64,000 nt of DNA, taken from assembly GCF_001442805.1 (NCBI RefSeq), contig NZ_CP011131.1:2914001-2978000 (forward strand), read 5' to 3'. The notes below the pieces were generated by a model, which saw only the letters and a program-made list of their open reading frames with translations, had not been told where the DNA came from and did not search any database. Origin of the DNA: Lysobacter gummosus. GTDB taxonomy: Bacteria > Pseudomonadota > Gammaproteobacteria > Xanthomonadales > Xanthomonadaceae. A program made the translations under genes and the position numbers. This document shows, piece by piece, positions 11,074-20,025 of this stretch. The first letter of the stretch is position 1, and every line of letters starts with the position of its first letter.

Positions 11074-11226
11074 AACGAAGGGCCTTGACCAGAAATACGG
11101 ACACGCCGCGCATCATAAAGAGACCCGCGCCGCAGCAATAACGCAGCCGCCCAATTCAGAATCGGGAACTGTGATGCCGCATCACCTTTGACGAATCGTT
11201 AATGCGCGACGCGTTCGCTGCAGGCG

Positions 11227-12687
11227 TTACAGCAAACCCAGCTGAGCCGCTTTCAACGTAGCCGCTGCGCGCGTGGAGCACCCGAGTTTGCGAAACACGC
11301 TCTCGATATGCGTGCGCACCGTGCTGGGACTGATGGACAACTTCTGCGCCACCACCTTGTTGCTGGCGCCCAGGCTGACCCAGCGAAGGATTTCGCGCTC
11401 GCGCTCGGTCAGCAGCCCGGTCGCGGGTGCAAGCGATGGCGACGCCGTCGGCCGCCGTTTTTCGAGCAGCGCATGCACGACATCGACATCGTATCGGCCC
11501 GCGGCCGCATCGCTCAGCAGCAGATCGCCGGCGGCGGCGTCGGAATACGCCTCCCGCCAGGGCCGCGCCGAGCGCAGCGCGGCCAGCGCGGTGGCGGCGG
11601 CGAGAATGCGCGCTTCCAGCGGGATGTCGCTGCGCCTGCTTTCGCGAAAATAACCGGAGCCGTCGGCGCGTTCGTAGGCGTAGGAGGCGATCGCCGCTTC
11701 GTCGGCGAGCGAACCGATGCGTTTGGCGGCGCGACCGGTCCAGTACGGCGCCAGCCGCACGCGTTCCCACGCCCATTGCGCCAGCCGGCCGGGCGTGTCC
11801 CAGATCATGTTGGGCACGGCCGCGCGGCCCATGCCGTGAATCAGCGCGGCGCGGTACAGCCGTTGCTGGCCAGCGCCATCCAGGCCCAGCCGCACGGCCG
11901 CATTGCGCGCCAGTTCGGCGGTCCTGCGCGAGTGGCCGGTCATCCACGGCAGCTTCAAGTCGATCACGTGCGCGAGGATTTCCAACGACGTGGTGCGGCC
12001 AGCGAATGCGGCGTCGATCGAATCCGCGCCGGACAGCGCCGATTCGTCGTCGAGCGCGGCCAGCCACTGGGCGGCGTGCGCGATCGCCACCGTCGCCATC
12101 GCCTTGGGATACAAACCGTCCGCGCGCGACTCGATCAGCCGGCACGCCTGGTCCAAACCGTAGAGCCGGCTGAAAATATCCAGATCGCCGGCCAGCGAGG
12201 CCGTGTAGACGGCGGCCGGTATTTCATTGCCGCGCAAGCCTTCCGGCGCGCCGCTGCCGTCGTGGCTTTCGAACAGATGGCGGCAGGCGAACTGGGTTTC
12301 TTCGTCCAGGCCCAGTTGCGCCGCGATGTCTCCGGAGACTTCGCAATGAATCCGCGACAGCGACAAGAACGCCGAGCTTTTACCGCGCGTGCCGGCGCGA
12401 AACCCGCTGCCGGAGGACTGATTGGCGAGCAAGGCCTTGCGCCCGCCGACATCGTCGCCGAACAAGTGCGAGAACTCCGGCGCATTGGCGGTGCAACCCG
12501 ACCAGCGCAGCAGCGAAACCGCGCTGGCACGCGCGACGCCGGCGCGGTCGGCGCCCAGTTCGCCGGCCAGCCGCCCCGCGATCCACGCCGCACGCGGCGA
12601 ATGATCGGTGGGCTGGCCCATGGCGAGGTCGCCCACGAAGGCCAGGGCGCGGATCACATCCAGCAGGGCGACGGCGGAATCGTCCAC
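11227..12687 (-). CDS. HD-GYP-like regulator with C-terminal LuxR DNA-binding domain
   Basis: About 486 residues from GTG 12687 (VDDSAVALLDVI). The body looks like two divergent HD-GYP-type modules: one ends in HDGSGAPEGLRG, the other runs HSRRTAELA...LIHGMGR...YERADGSGYF. In the second module the HD pair has become HG and GYP has become GYF, so metal-dependent cyclic-di-GMP hydrolysis is doubtful and a sensing role is more likely. The last 65 residues are a LuxR/GerE helix-turn-helix (LTEREREILRWVSLGASNKVVAQ..., STVRTHIESVFRKL). It is divergent from the alpha/beta hydrolase gene at 12871, a likely target. A start further upstream is possible but its residues look non-coding. Confidence 0.8.
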   Translation of the reverse strand: MDDSAVALLDVIRALAFVGDLAMGQPTDHSPRAAWIAGRLAGELGADRAGVARASAVSLLRWSGCTANAPEFSHLFGDDVGGRKALLANQSSGSGFRAGTRGKSSAFLSLSRIHCEVSGDIAAQLGLDEETQFACRHLFESHDGSGAPEGLRGNEIPAAVYTASLAGDLDIFSRLYGLDQACRLIESRADGLYPKAMATVAIAHAAQWLAALDDESALSGADSIDAAFAGRTTSLEILAHVIDLKLPWMTGHSRRTAELARNAAVRLGLDGAGQQRLYRAALIHGMGRAAVPNMIWDTPGRLAQWAWERVRLAPYWTGRAAKRIGSLADEAAIASYAYERADGSGYFRESRRSDIPLEARILAAATALAALRSARPWREAYSDAAAGDLLLSDAAAGRYDVDVVHALLEKRRPTASPSLAPATGLLTEREREILRWVSLGASNKVVAQKLSISPSTVRTHIESVFRKLGCSTRAAATLKAAQLGLL

Positions 12688-12870
12688 GCGTGTCGTTCCG
12701 GTAACAAGACAAGGCGCAAGTCTATCGCCGCCACCCTCGCGCGGGCCTCGGTCATTCAACCGATGGTGCGCGCGATGAGGCGGGCCGAAGCTATGTCCCA
12801 GGTTGGTTCACCCCACCCGCCTGCCCCACCCAAGGTCCGCTCCACACACTACTTACTCCAGGAGACTCCC

Positions 12871-13641
12871 ATGAAACTCACGACTCTCGCCCTCGCCGCG
12901 GCCGCCGCTCTGTCCGTGGCCTCCTCCGCTTATGCCGCCAAGCCCGAGGCGCCGAAGGGCGTCAAGAACATCGTACTGGTGCACGGCGCTTTCGCCGACG
13001 GCTCCGGCTGGCAGCGCGTCTACAACCGTCTGACCAAGGACGGCTACAAGGTCAGCATCGTGCAGCAGCCGACGATTACCTTCGCCGACGATGTTGCGTT
13101 CACCAAGCGCGTCATCGCCCGGCAGGACGGGCCGGTGGTGTTGGTCGGACACTCGTACGGCGGCGCAGTGATTTCCGAAGCCGGAACCGATCCGAAGGTG
13201 GAGCGCCTGGTCTACATCGCAGCCTTCGCTCCGGAAGCGGGCGAGTCGGTGCTGTCGCTGACCGCCAACCCGGCCCCGGGCGCGCCGGTTCCGCCGATCG
13301 TGCCGCCGAAGGATGGGTTCCTGCGCCTGGACCCGGCGAAGTTCGCCGCATCCTTCGCCGCCGATCTGCCGAAGGAAGACGCCGAATTCATGGCCGCCTC
13401 GCAGGTACCGTGGGGCCTGGAAGCCGCCGGCGGCAAGGTCACCGTGCCGGCGTGGAAGTCCAAGCCGAGCTGGTATCTGGTCGCCAACGACGACCGCATG
13501 ATCCCGCCGCCGGTCCAGCAGACGATGGCCAAACGCGCCGGCGCGACCGTGGTCGAGGCGCCGGGCAGCCATGCGATCTATGTCTCGCGGCCCGATGTGG
13601 TCGCGAAGATCATCGAGCAGGCCGCGAACGCCAAGAAGTAA
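12871..13641 (+). CDS. Exported alpha/beta hydrolase
   Basis: 256 residues with a signal peptide cut near AYA-AK. It is a small alpha/beta hydrolase: HGA at the oxyanion loop (38-40), nucleophile elbow GHSYGG with Ser95, an Asp in ANDDRM (207/208) and His234 in GSHAIYVS. The lid region is proline-rich. Such proteins are esterases or related hydrolases of unknown substrate, here in the periplasm or outside. A good CAGGAG site sits 8 bases before the ATG. It is transcribed away from the HD-GYP/LuxR regulator, with a 183-base shared upstream region. Confidence 0.85.
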   Translation: MKLTTLALAAAAALSVASSAYAAKPEAPKGVKNIVLVHGAFADGSGWQRVYNRLTKDGYKVSIVQQPTITFADDVAFTKRVIARQDGPVVLVGHSYGGAVISEAGTDPKVERLVYIAAFAPEAGESVLSLTANPAPGAPVPPIVPPKDGFLRLDPAKFAASFAADLPKEDAEFMAASQVPWGLEAAGGKVTVPAWKSKPSWYLVANDDRMIPPPVQQTMAKRAGATVVEAPGSHAIYVSRPDVVAKIIEQAANAKK

Positions 13642-13893
13642 AGCGCTGTCGCCGCGCACGGGCGGCGCACGGCGGCTCGTCGCGGTGTTGCGTGCGCGCA
13701 ACACCGCGCCCGGAACGCGGCGGTCGCTGTTGCGCGACTTCGGCCGATCCGCATCAACCGTAAGGTTTCCGAAAGGTCGCCGCCCTCGCCTTCGTGGACG
13801 CTGTGCTTGACCGCCGGTCAGGACGACACCGGCGAGCGGCCCGCCAGGACTCTCCATGCGGGCGAGCGTCGTCTCATCAGTGAGGACACGATC

Positions 13894-14124
13894 ATGGCTA
13901 CCATCAGCTACGCCGGTTACGGCGTTTGGAACAGCACCAACGACGTCACCAGCAAGGTCTCGCAGCAATACGCGAACAAGCAGCGCGAGTTCTGGGCCAA
14001 CAACGGCGATTATGGCGATCCGGCGCCGGGCGAGCGCAAGTATCTGTACATCGTATGGAACAGCAACGGCGTGGACAGCGGCGTGGTCGGCGAAGACGAC
14101 AGCCGCGGCATCGTTCTGCCCTGA
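13894..14124 (+). CDS. Small beta-rich protein, DUF3395-like single domain
   Basis: 76 residues from ATG 13894 (MATISYAGYGVW); longer in-frame starts exist but their residues look like leader. The sequence is acidic and aromatic, with the pattern A-YG...DVT-KV....NGDYGDPAPG-RKYLYIVW. A DVT-V...GDPAPG-K-L-I pattern of this kind is known to me from short beta domains, including the DUF3395 region of some eukaryotic J-proteins. The resemblance is from memory and limited. There is no signal peptide. It stands alone, 252 bases after the hydrolase, and is followed by a strong terminator. Confidence 0.65.
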   Translation: MATISYAGYGVWNSTNDVTSKVSQQYANKQREFWANNGDYGDPAPGERKYLYIVWNSNGVDSGVVGEDDSRGIVLP

Positions 14125-14163
14125 ACGTTCTGAATCGTCCAACGGACGATTTCGCGCGACGCC

Positions 14164-14191
14164 GCGCCGACCTGGATTTCCAGGTCGGCGC
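14164..14191 (+). terminator. Rho-independent terminator after the small beta-rich gene
   Basis: A perfect 12-bp GC-rich stem (GCGCCGACCTGG / CCAGGTCGGCGC) with loop ATTT is followed by TTTGCTTT, 39 bases after the stop codon at 14124. Confidence 0.85.
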
Positions 14192-14273
14192 TTTGCTTTG
14201 CCTCACGCAGGCTCACCGCTGATCGCCGGATGAGCGTATCGAGCCTGCAACATCACAATGCGCGAGCGTGCTC

Positions 14274-15629
14274 TCAGTTGTCCTGGTAGTACACATTGTC
14301 GATCAGCACGTCGACATTGGCCGCCGGCGGATCCGATACGACCATGAACATCTGTTTCACCGCGCGCAGATCCAGATCGTGGAAGGCGCTGAACGGAATG
14401 CTGACCTCATGCCAGTTGCCGTCGCGCACCAGTCCGTATTGCTGGCCTCCGTTGACGAAATCGAGCCAGCTGTCGCCGAAGGAACTGTTGATGCCGATCT
14501 TGAAGGTCGACGGCGTAGTCGTGCGCATATGGAACTTCAAGCGGCCGTTGCCGAACAAGCTCATGTTCTTGTAGCCGTTCAAGGCCACGCCCAGGCCGTA
14601 CCAGGCGCCGGCGTTGGCGCGGTAGGCCATCAGCTGATTGCCTTCGAACGCGGACGCGGAAATCGGCGTGAGGTTGTTCCACAGCCACAGATTGGCGTCG
14701 CCGTTGTAGTTCAGGCGGGCGTTCATGTCGGCGCGCTCGGTGTAGACGCCGAACTTGCCGCTGGGCGGATTGGCGCCGGTGTACAGCTCGCTGCCCGGGT
14801 TCTGGTACAGGCGGATGTAATCGATCTCCATCTTGCCCGGCAGCGGCGCGGTGATCGCGTTGTTGCTCATCACCCCGGTGTAGCTACCACCCACCGCAAG
14901 ATTGAGCAACACGTAATACTGCTGGTGGAACTCATGCAGCGAGGCGCCCTCGATGTTGGAGATGGCGAATTCGAGGTACTGCTGGCCGTCGATGGACACG
15001 CGGATGAACTGCGGGTCCCAGCTCATGCGATAGGTGTGGAAACCGCCGTTGAGGTCGCTGGCGCTGTTGTAGTCCAGGCCGTAGTCGGCCTGCGAGCCGT
15101 TATAGTCCCAATGCACGGCCGCGCCGACGCGGCGGTTGGTCACGCCGGCGGCGATCGCCGCGGCCGAGCCCATTTCCAGCAGATCGATCTCGCCGCGCGC
15201 CGGCCAGTTGCCGATCGTGCCGAGCATCCAGTACGCCGGCCACAGGCCGTTGCGCAGGTCGGGCACCTTGATCCGCGCTTCCAGCGTGCCGTACTTGAAA
15301 TGCATGCGGCCTTCGGTCTTCAGGCGCGCCGAGGTGAACACGCGGCTGCCGAAGTTCTCGCGCCGCGCTTCGATGACCAGATTGCCGTTTTCGATGCGCG
15401 CGTTTTCCGGACGGCTGGTGTAGTACTGCAATTCGCTGTTGCCCCAGCCGCAGATGCCCAGCTGGCAGCCGTCGCCGACGTCGTAGATCCATTTGTTGCC
15501 GTCGATCGACGGGCCGTTGAAGTTGTCTTCCCACACCAGGGTCTGGGCGGAAGCATCGGATGAAACCATCAGGCTGCCGCCGGCGATCAAAGCGGCGGCA
15601 GCGAGCGTGTAAGCGCGTGAGACGTTCAT
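14274..15629 (-). CDS. Secreted GH16 beta-1,3-glucanase (laminarinase type)
   Basis: 451 residues with a signal peptide (cut near ASA-QT). The GH16 domain covers about 30-285; its catalytic signature GEIDLLE gives nucleophile Glu147, Asp149 and acid/base Glu152. After a short linker, about 300-451 forms a second beta-rich domain that resembles a carbohydrate-binding module. This matches the domain plan of Lysobacter beta-1,3-glucanases that attack fungal and oomycete walls. The ATG at 15629 has a GGAG site. The upstream region, shared with the MBL enzyme gene, carries a 14-bp palindrome that may be its operator. Confidence 0.9.
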   Translation of the reverse strand: MNVSRAYTLAAAALIAGGSLMVSSDASAQTLVWEDNFNGPSIDGNKWIYDVGDGCQLGICGWGNSELQYYTSRPENARIENGNLVIEARRENFGSRVFTSARLKTEGRMHFKYGTLEARIKVPDLRNGLWPAYWMLGTIGNWPARGEIDLLEMGSAAAIAAGVTNRRVGAAVHWDYNGSQADYGLDYNSASDLNGGFHTYRMSWDPQFIRVSIDGQQYLEFAISNIEGASLHEFHQQYYVLLNLAVGGSYTGVMSNNAITAPLPGKMEIDYIRLYQNPGSELYTGANPPSGKFGVYTERADMNARLNYNGDANLWLWNNLTPISASAFEGNQLMAYRANAGAWYGLGVALNGYKNMSLFGNGRLKFHMRTTTPSTFKIGINSSFGDSWLDFVNGGQQYGLVRDGNWHEVSIPFSAFHDLDLRAVKQMFMVVSDPPAANVDVLIDNVYYQDN

Positions 15630-15718
15630 TGGACAGCTCCGGCTTGCGAGGGGTCGGCCTGTGCGCCGGCGTCGGAAGACGGCCCGGCGACAGGTTCGCG
15701 GCCGAAACTGGATTCGCA

Positions 15719-15732
15719 TGACAGCGCTGTCA
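15719..15732. promoter_or_regulatory. Perfect 14-bp palindrome, candidate LacI-type operator
   Basis: TGACAGCGCTGTCA is a perfect inverted repeat with a central CG, the usual form of LacI/GalR-family sugar-regulator operators. It lies 90 bases upstream of the GH16 start and 188 bases upstream of the MBL gene. A further half-site-like TGTCATG lies just to its right. Control of the glucanase by a beta-glucoside regulator is an inference; the regulator gene is not in this window. Confidence 0.55.
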
Positions 15733-15919
15733 ATCTCTGTCATGCGGCATGTGTTTTTTGCGGGGCCGGCTTCACATTCCCGATGTGGGCTGGTTGGTAG
15801 TCCGCGCAGGCGCGAGACGCAAGCGTGTTGCACGACAGCACGGCTTGCGAACAGCAGCCGATGCCCGCAAAGCCGCGCCGGTGGCGGATAATCGCGCTCC
15901 CATCGCCCTCGCCGTCTTC

Positions 15920-17440
15920 ATGAACCTGCCCATTCGCCGCTGGCTGTCGCCGGCATCGCTGCTGATCGCCCTGCTGTTCGCCGTCGCGCTGCCGGCGCCG
16001 GCGCTGGATCTGCCGCAACGCTGGATCCACGGCGCCGTCGGCGAACCGAGCCTGCAGGTGCAGCAGGCGGCGCCCGGGCTGTGGGTGTTGCGCCAGTCCA
16101 AGGCGAGCAACTTCGAAGCGCCGTTCATGTATTTGATCGCCGGAAATCAGCGCGCCCTGCTCCTCGATACCGGCGCCGAGCCCGCGGCCGGCGGCGCGCT
16201 GCCGCTGCGCGCCACCGTCGACCGTCTGCTGGCGCAGTGGCAACGCGAGCATGGGTTGAGCTCGCTGCCGTTGGTGATCGCGCACAGCCACGGCCATCGC
16301 GATCACGTCCACGGCGACGCGCAATTTCGCGACCGCGCCGATACCCGCATCGTCGGCATCGAGCCGGCGCAGGTAGCGGCGTTCTTCGGGCTCGATCGCT
16401 GGCCCGAGGGTCGGGCGCAGTTCGATCTCGGCCATCGCGCGCTCACCGTAGTGCCGCTGCCCGGACACGAGCCGGCGCATATCGCGATCTACGACGCCGG
16501 CAGCGCGACCTTGCTCAGCGGCGACAGCCTCTATCCCGGACTGCTGACCGTGCGCGACTGGCAGGCCTATCGCGCCAGCGCACGGCGTCTGGCCGAGTTC
16601 GCGCGCACGCACCGGATCGACCACGTGCTCGGCGCTCATATCGAAATGGGCGCCACGCCCGGGCAGTTGTATCCCCTGGGCAGCGCCAATCAGCCCGACG
16701 AACACGCGCTGTCGCTGAGCGCGAAGCAACTGGCGCAGTGGCAGCGCACGGTCGAAGGCCTCGGCGATTTCGTGCAGGAGCACGGCGGCGCGGATTTCGC
16801 CTTCGCCCGCATCGCCCAGCCGGACGAATTCGCCGACAAGCCCAATACCCACGGCATGCTGGTGGTCGGCGTCGAGGCGGTGTATCTGTCGCATCTGCCG
16901 ATGTTCCACCGGCCGCACAACTATCAGCTGATCTTCGAAGCCGCGCTGCCCGACGTCGCGCTGCGGACTTACCGCGCCGACGCCAAGGCGCATCCGGGCG
17001 AGTACTACACCCTGGCGCCGACCGCGCAATGGGTGCTGCCGGAAACCATCCGCCCCGACGGCCATTTCAAGGCCGATCTGTACCGCGGCCACTTCGAGCG
17101 CGGCGGCACGCCGATCGCCTCCAACATCGAAGTCGGCGTGCGCCGGATCGTGCATTTCCGCCGCTTCGAGCCCGGGCGCAAGCCGCAGCCGGCGCAATGG
17201 ATCGGTTTCGGCCGCGCCGGCGAGCGCTTCCTGGCCCATCGCCTGGAAGGTCCGCCGGACATGGACCAGATCGTGCAGGTGTCGGGCGCACGCGGCGCGG
17301 ATGCGGCGGCCGAGGATCAGGCGGTGGTGCGCGACGGCAAGATCGCCACGCCGAGCGGCGAGTTGCATAAGCGCGACCGGATCGGCGGGCTGCGTGTGCA
17401 GCGGGTCGTTTACACCGAATACGGCGATGTCGCCGAGTGA
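15920..17440 (+). CDS. Exported metallo-beta-lactamase-fold hydrolase with unknown C-terminal domain
   Basis: 506 residues from ATG 15920, with a signal peptide (cut near APA-LD). Residues 45-270 are a metallo-beta-lactamase fold: the zinc motif HSHGHRDH is at 122-129, then PGHEPAH and GDSLYPG supply further ligands, and HIEMG lies near the end of the fold. Residues about 320-506 are a separate region beginning AVYLSHLPMFHRPHNYQLIFEA that I cannot assign; it contains several His residues. The zinc fold indicates a hydrolase, but the substrate is unknown. It is divergent from the glucanase and about 140 bases before copL. Confidence 0.75.
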   Translation: MNLPIRRWLSPASLLIALLFAVALPAPALDLPQRWIHGAVGEPSLQVQQAAPGLWVLRQSKASNFEAPFMYLIAGNQRALLLDTGAEPAAGGALPLRATVDRLLAQWQREHGLSSLPLVIAHSHGHRDHVHGDAQFRDRADTRIVGIEPAQVAAFFGLDRWPEGRAQFDLGHRALTVVPLPGHEPAHIAIYDAGSATLLSGDSLYPGLLTVRDWQAYRASARRLAEFARTHRIDHVLGAHIEMGATPGQLYPLGSANQPDEHALSLSAKQLAQWQRTVEGLGDFVQEHGGADFAFARIAQPDEFADKPNTHGMLVVGVEAVYLSHLPMFHRPHNYQLIFEAALPDVALRTYRADAKAHPGEYYTLAPTAQWVLPETIRPDGHFKADLYRGHFERGGTPIASNIEVGVRRIVHFRRFEPGRKPQPAQWIGFGRAGERFLAHRLEGPPDMDQIVQVSGARGADAAAEDQAVVRDGKIATPSGELHKRDRIGGLRVQRVVYTEYGDVAE

Positions 17441-17578
17441 GTGCGGCCTGCGTTCGCGCCGCAACCTTCCCACGATGCCGACGCCGCGATCTCACGAACG
17501 CTTAACCTCAAGCACGCGCGAATGCTTGAAACTGTCGCCGACGTGCACCATTCTTGGCCGCACTCGAACCGGCGCCCC

Positions 17579-18043
17579 ATGACCTATCCCTCGCTACTGC
17601 TGCGCTTGCTGCTGATCGTCGCGCTGAGCCTGAACGGCTACGCGGCGGCGGCGATGTCGGTCGGCGGCGGGCATGCGATGTTCATGGGCAAGCCCAAGGC
17701 GGTCGCATCGGCGCAGGTCGCGGACAGCGCGGAATGCCACGACGGCGCGGGCATGGCGGCGATGATGCACGACGGGCCAGTCCCGATGGCGATGCATCAC
17801 GGCGCGGGCGGCTCCGATCCGCAACCGGCCAAACCCGATCCGAATTCTCCCGATCCCAACCAGCACGGCGACGACTGCTGCGGCAAGTTCCGTTGCCAAT
17901 GCGACTGTCTGCAGGCGGTGGCGATCGTGCGCATCGAGCTGCCGGCGCCGCCGCAGCTGTCCAACGCTCCGCTCGCGCTGCCGCGCGAGGCCGCCGCGCC
18001 CAGCGGCGTGCTGAGCCTGCCGATACGGCCTCCGATCGCCTGA
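17579..18043 (+). CDS. copL: CopL-family metal-binding protein
   Basis: 154 residues with an N-terminal signal or membrane segment. It is rich in Met, His and Cys: stretches such as GHAMFMG, MAAMMHDG, MAMHHGAGG, and the cluster CCGKFRCQCDC. This is the composition and gene position of CopL, which in Xanthomonas and relatives precedes copAB and is needed for copper-induced expression. The protein probably binds Cu in the periplasm. It is the first gene of the copLAB set, 176 bases before copA. Confidence 0.85.
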   Translation: MTYPSLLLRLLLIVALSLNGYAAAAMSVGGGHAMFMGKPKAVASAQVADSAECHDGAGMAAMMHDGPVPMAMHHGAGGSDPQPAKPDPNSPDPNQHGDDCCGKFRCQCDCLQAVAIVRIELPAPPQLSNAPLALPREAAAPSGVLSLPIRPPIA

Positions 18044-18219
18044 TCGCCGCGCCGGGTTCGTCCCGGCTGCACGGTTCGACGGGTCTGTGTCGCGCGTAAT
18101 CGCGATGCCGGCGTGGCTGAATCGTTCGTTCGCGCGGGCCCATCGCCGCTATCGCGGCCTTGCGCCGGCCCGCGCGCATCGCGAGACTGATCGCGACTCT
18201 TCCCCATAGGAAGATTCTG

Positions 18220-20025
18220 ATGAACCGATTTTTTTCCAACAACGGCGAACCCGCCGATGCCGGACGGCGCCGTTTCGTCGCCGGCCTCGCCGCCGGCGGC
18301 GCGGTCGCCGGCAGCGGCCTGTGGCGCGGCGTGCATGCCTCCCCTGCCCTGGCGCAGTCTCCGCGCGTGCTCAGCGGCAACCAGTTCGATCTGTCGATCG
18401 GCGAGGCCACGGTGAATTTCACCGGCCGCACGCGTCCGGCCATCACCGTCAACGGCAGCCTGCCCGCGCCGATCCTGCGCTGGCGCGAAGGCGACACGGT
18501 GACCTTGCGCGTCGCCAACCGCCTGCGCGAAGGCATGGGTTCGATCCATTGGCACGGGTTGATCCTGCCGGCCAACATGGACGGCGTGCCGGGGCTGAGC
18601 TTCGACGGCATCCATCCGGGCGAGAGCTACGTCTATCGATTCCACGTTGGCCAGTCGGGCACTTACTGGTATCACAGCCATTCGCTGTTCCAGGAACAGG
18701 CCGGCTTGTACGGCGCGATAGTGATCGATCCGCGCGAGCCGGCGCCCTACCACTACGACCGCGAGCACGTGCTGCTGCTGTCGGATTGGACCGATGTCGA
18801 TCCGGCCGCGCTGTTCCGCCGGCTGAAGAAGATGTCCAGCTACGACAACTACTACAAGCGCACCGTCGGCGATTTCATGCGCGACGCGCGCGAACGCGGG
18901 CTGGCGCAGACGCTGCGCGACCGCGGCGAATGGGGCCGCATGCGCATGACCCCGACCGATCTGTCCGACGTCAACGCCCACACCTACACCTATCTGCTCA
19001 ACGGCGTCACCCCGGCGGGCAACTGGACCGGCCTGTTCCGGCCCGGCGAGAAAGTCCTGCTGCGTTTCATCAACGGCTCGGCGATGACCTACTTCGACGT
19101 GCGCATTCCAGGGCTGAAGATGACCGTGGTGGCGGCCGACGGGCAGTACATCCATCCGGTCAGCGTCGATGAGTTCCGCATCGCGGTGGCGGAAACCTTC
19201 GACGTATTGGTCGAACCCTCGGGCCAGGACGCGTACATGATCTTCGCCCAGGACAACGCCCGCACCGGTTACGTGCGCGGCACCCTGGCGGTGCGCGAAG
19301 GCTTGCAGGCGGACGTGCCGCGCAACGATCCGCGACCGCTGATGACGATGGACGACATGGGTCACGGCGGCATGAGCGGCGGCCACGACATGTCGAAGAT
19401 GAAAGGCATGGAAGGCGGCTGCGGCGCGAACATGGGCATGGCCGGCATGGATCATTCCGCGCCCGCCATGGCCGGCGACATGGCCGGCATGGATCACGGC
19501 GCGATGGGCAAGGCTCCGGCGCAAGGCGACCCGCGCCTGATCGACATGCGCGCGATGACCACTTCGGCCAAGCTCGACGATCCCGGCATAGGCCTGCGCG
19601 ACAACGGCCGCAAGGTGCTGACCTACAGCGATCTGCGCAGCCTGTTCGACGATCCCGACGGCCGCGAACCCGGCCGCGAGATCGAGCTGCATCTGACCGG
19701 GCATATGGAGAAATTCGCCTGGTCCTTCGACGGGCAGAAATTCATGGGCGCCGAGCCGATCCGGCTGACCTACGGCGAACGCCTGCGCATCGTGCTGGTC
19801 AACGACACCATGATGACCCACCCGATCCATCTGCACGGCCTGTGGAGCGATCTGGAAAACGAACAAGGCCAGTTCCAGGTGCGCAAGCACACCATCGACA
19901 TGCCGCCGGGAACGCGCCGCAGCTACCGCGTGCGCGCCGACGCGCTCGGCCGCTGGGCCTATCACTGCCATCTGCTCTACCACATGGAAGCCGGGATGAT
20001 GCGCGAAGTGAGGGTCGAGGAATGA
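18220..20025 (+). CDS. copA: Copper resistance multicopper oxidase CopA
   Basis: 601 residues with a twin-arginine signal (RRRFVAGLAAGG, about 16-27), so it is folded with copper before export. Three cupredoxin domains carry the copper ligands: HWHG (110-113), HSH (152-154), HPIHLHG from 534, and HCHLLYHMEAGM from 582 with the type 1 Cys583. A Met/His-rich insert (about 380-430, with MDHS and MAGMDH repeats) binds extra copper, as in CopA/PcoA. It oxidises Cu(I) to the less toxic Cu(II) in the periplasm. The stop overlaps the copB start by four bases (ATGA), indicating translational coupling. Confidence 0.95.
   Translation: MNRFFSNNGEPADAGRRRFVAGLAAGGAVAGSGLWRGVHASPALAQSPRVLSGNQFDLSIGEATVNFTGRTRPAITVNGSLPAPILRWREGDTVTLRVANRLREGMGSIHWHGLILPANMDGVPGLSFDGIHPGESYVYRFHVGQSGTYWYHSHSLFQEQAGLYGAIVIDPREPAPYHYDREHVLLLSDWTDVDPAALFRRLKKMSSYDNYYKRTVGDFMRDARERGLAQTLRDRGEWGRMRMTPTDLSDVNAHTYTYLLNGVTPAGNWTGLFRPGEKVLLRFINGSAMTYFDVRIPGLKMTVVAADGQYIHPVSVDEFRIAVAETFDVLVEPSGQDAYMIFAQDNARTGYVRGTLAVREGLQADVPRNDPRPLMTMDDMGHGGMSGGHDMSKMKGMEGGCGANMGMAGMDHSAPAMAGDMAGMDHGAMGKAPAQGDPRLIDMRAMTTSAKLDDPGIGLRDNGRKVLTYSDLRSLFDDPDGREPGREIELHLTGHMEKFAWSFDGQKFMGAEPIRLTYGERLRIVLVNDTMMTHPIHLHGLWSDLENEQGQFQVRKHTIDMPPGTRRSYRVRADALGRWAYHCHLLYHMEAGMMREVRVEE

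Noticed and set aside
11227..12687. Active cyclic-di-GMP phosphodiesterase
   Set aside because: HD is HG and GYP is GYF in the better-preserved module, so catalysis is unlikely.
12688..12759. Longer start (ATG 12759) for the HD-GYP/LuxR regulator
   Set aside because: The added residues (MNDRGPREGGGDRLAP) look non-coding and lie in the region needed for divergent promoters.
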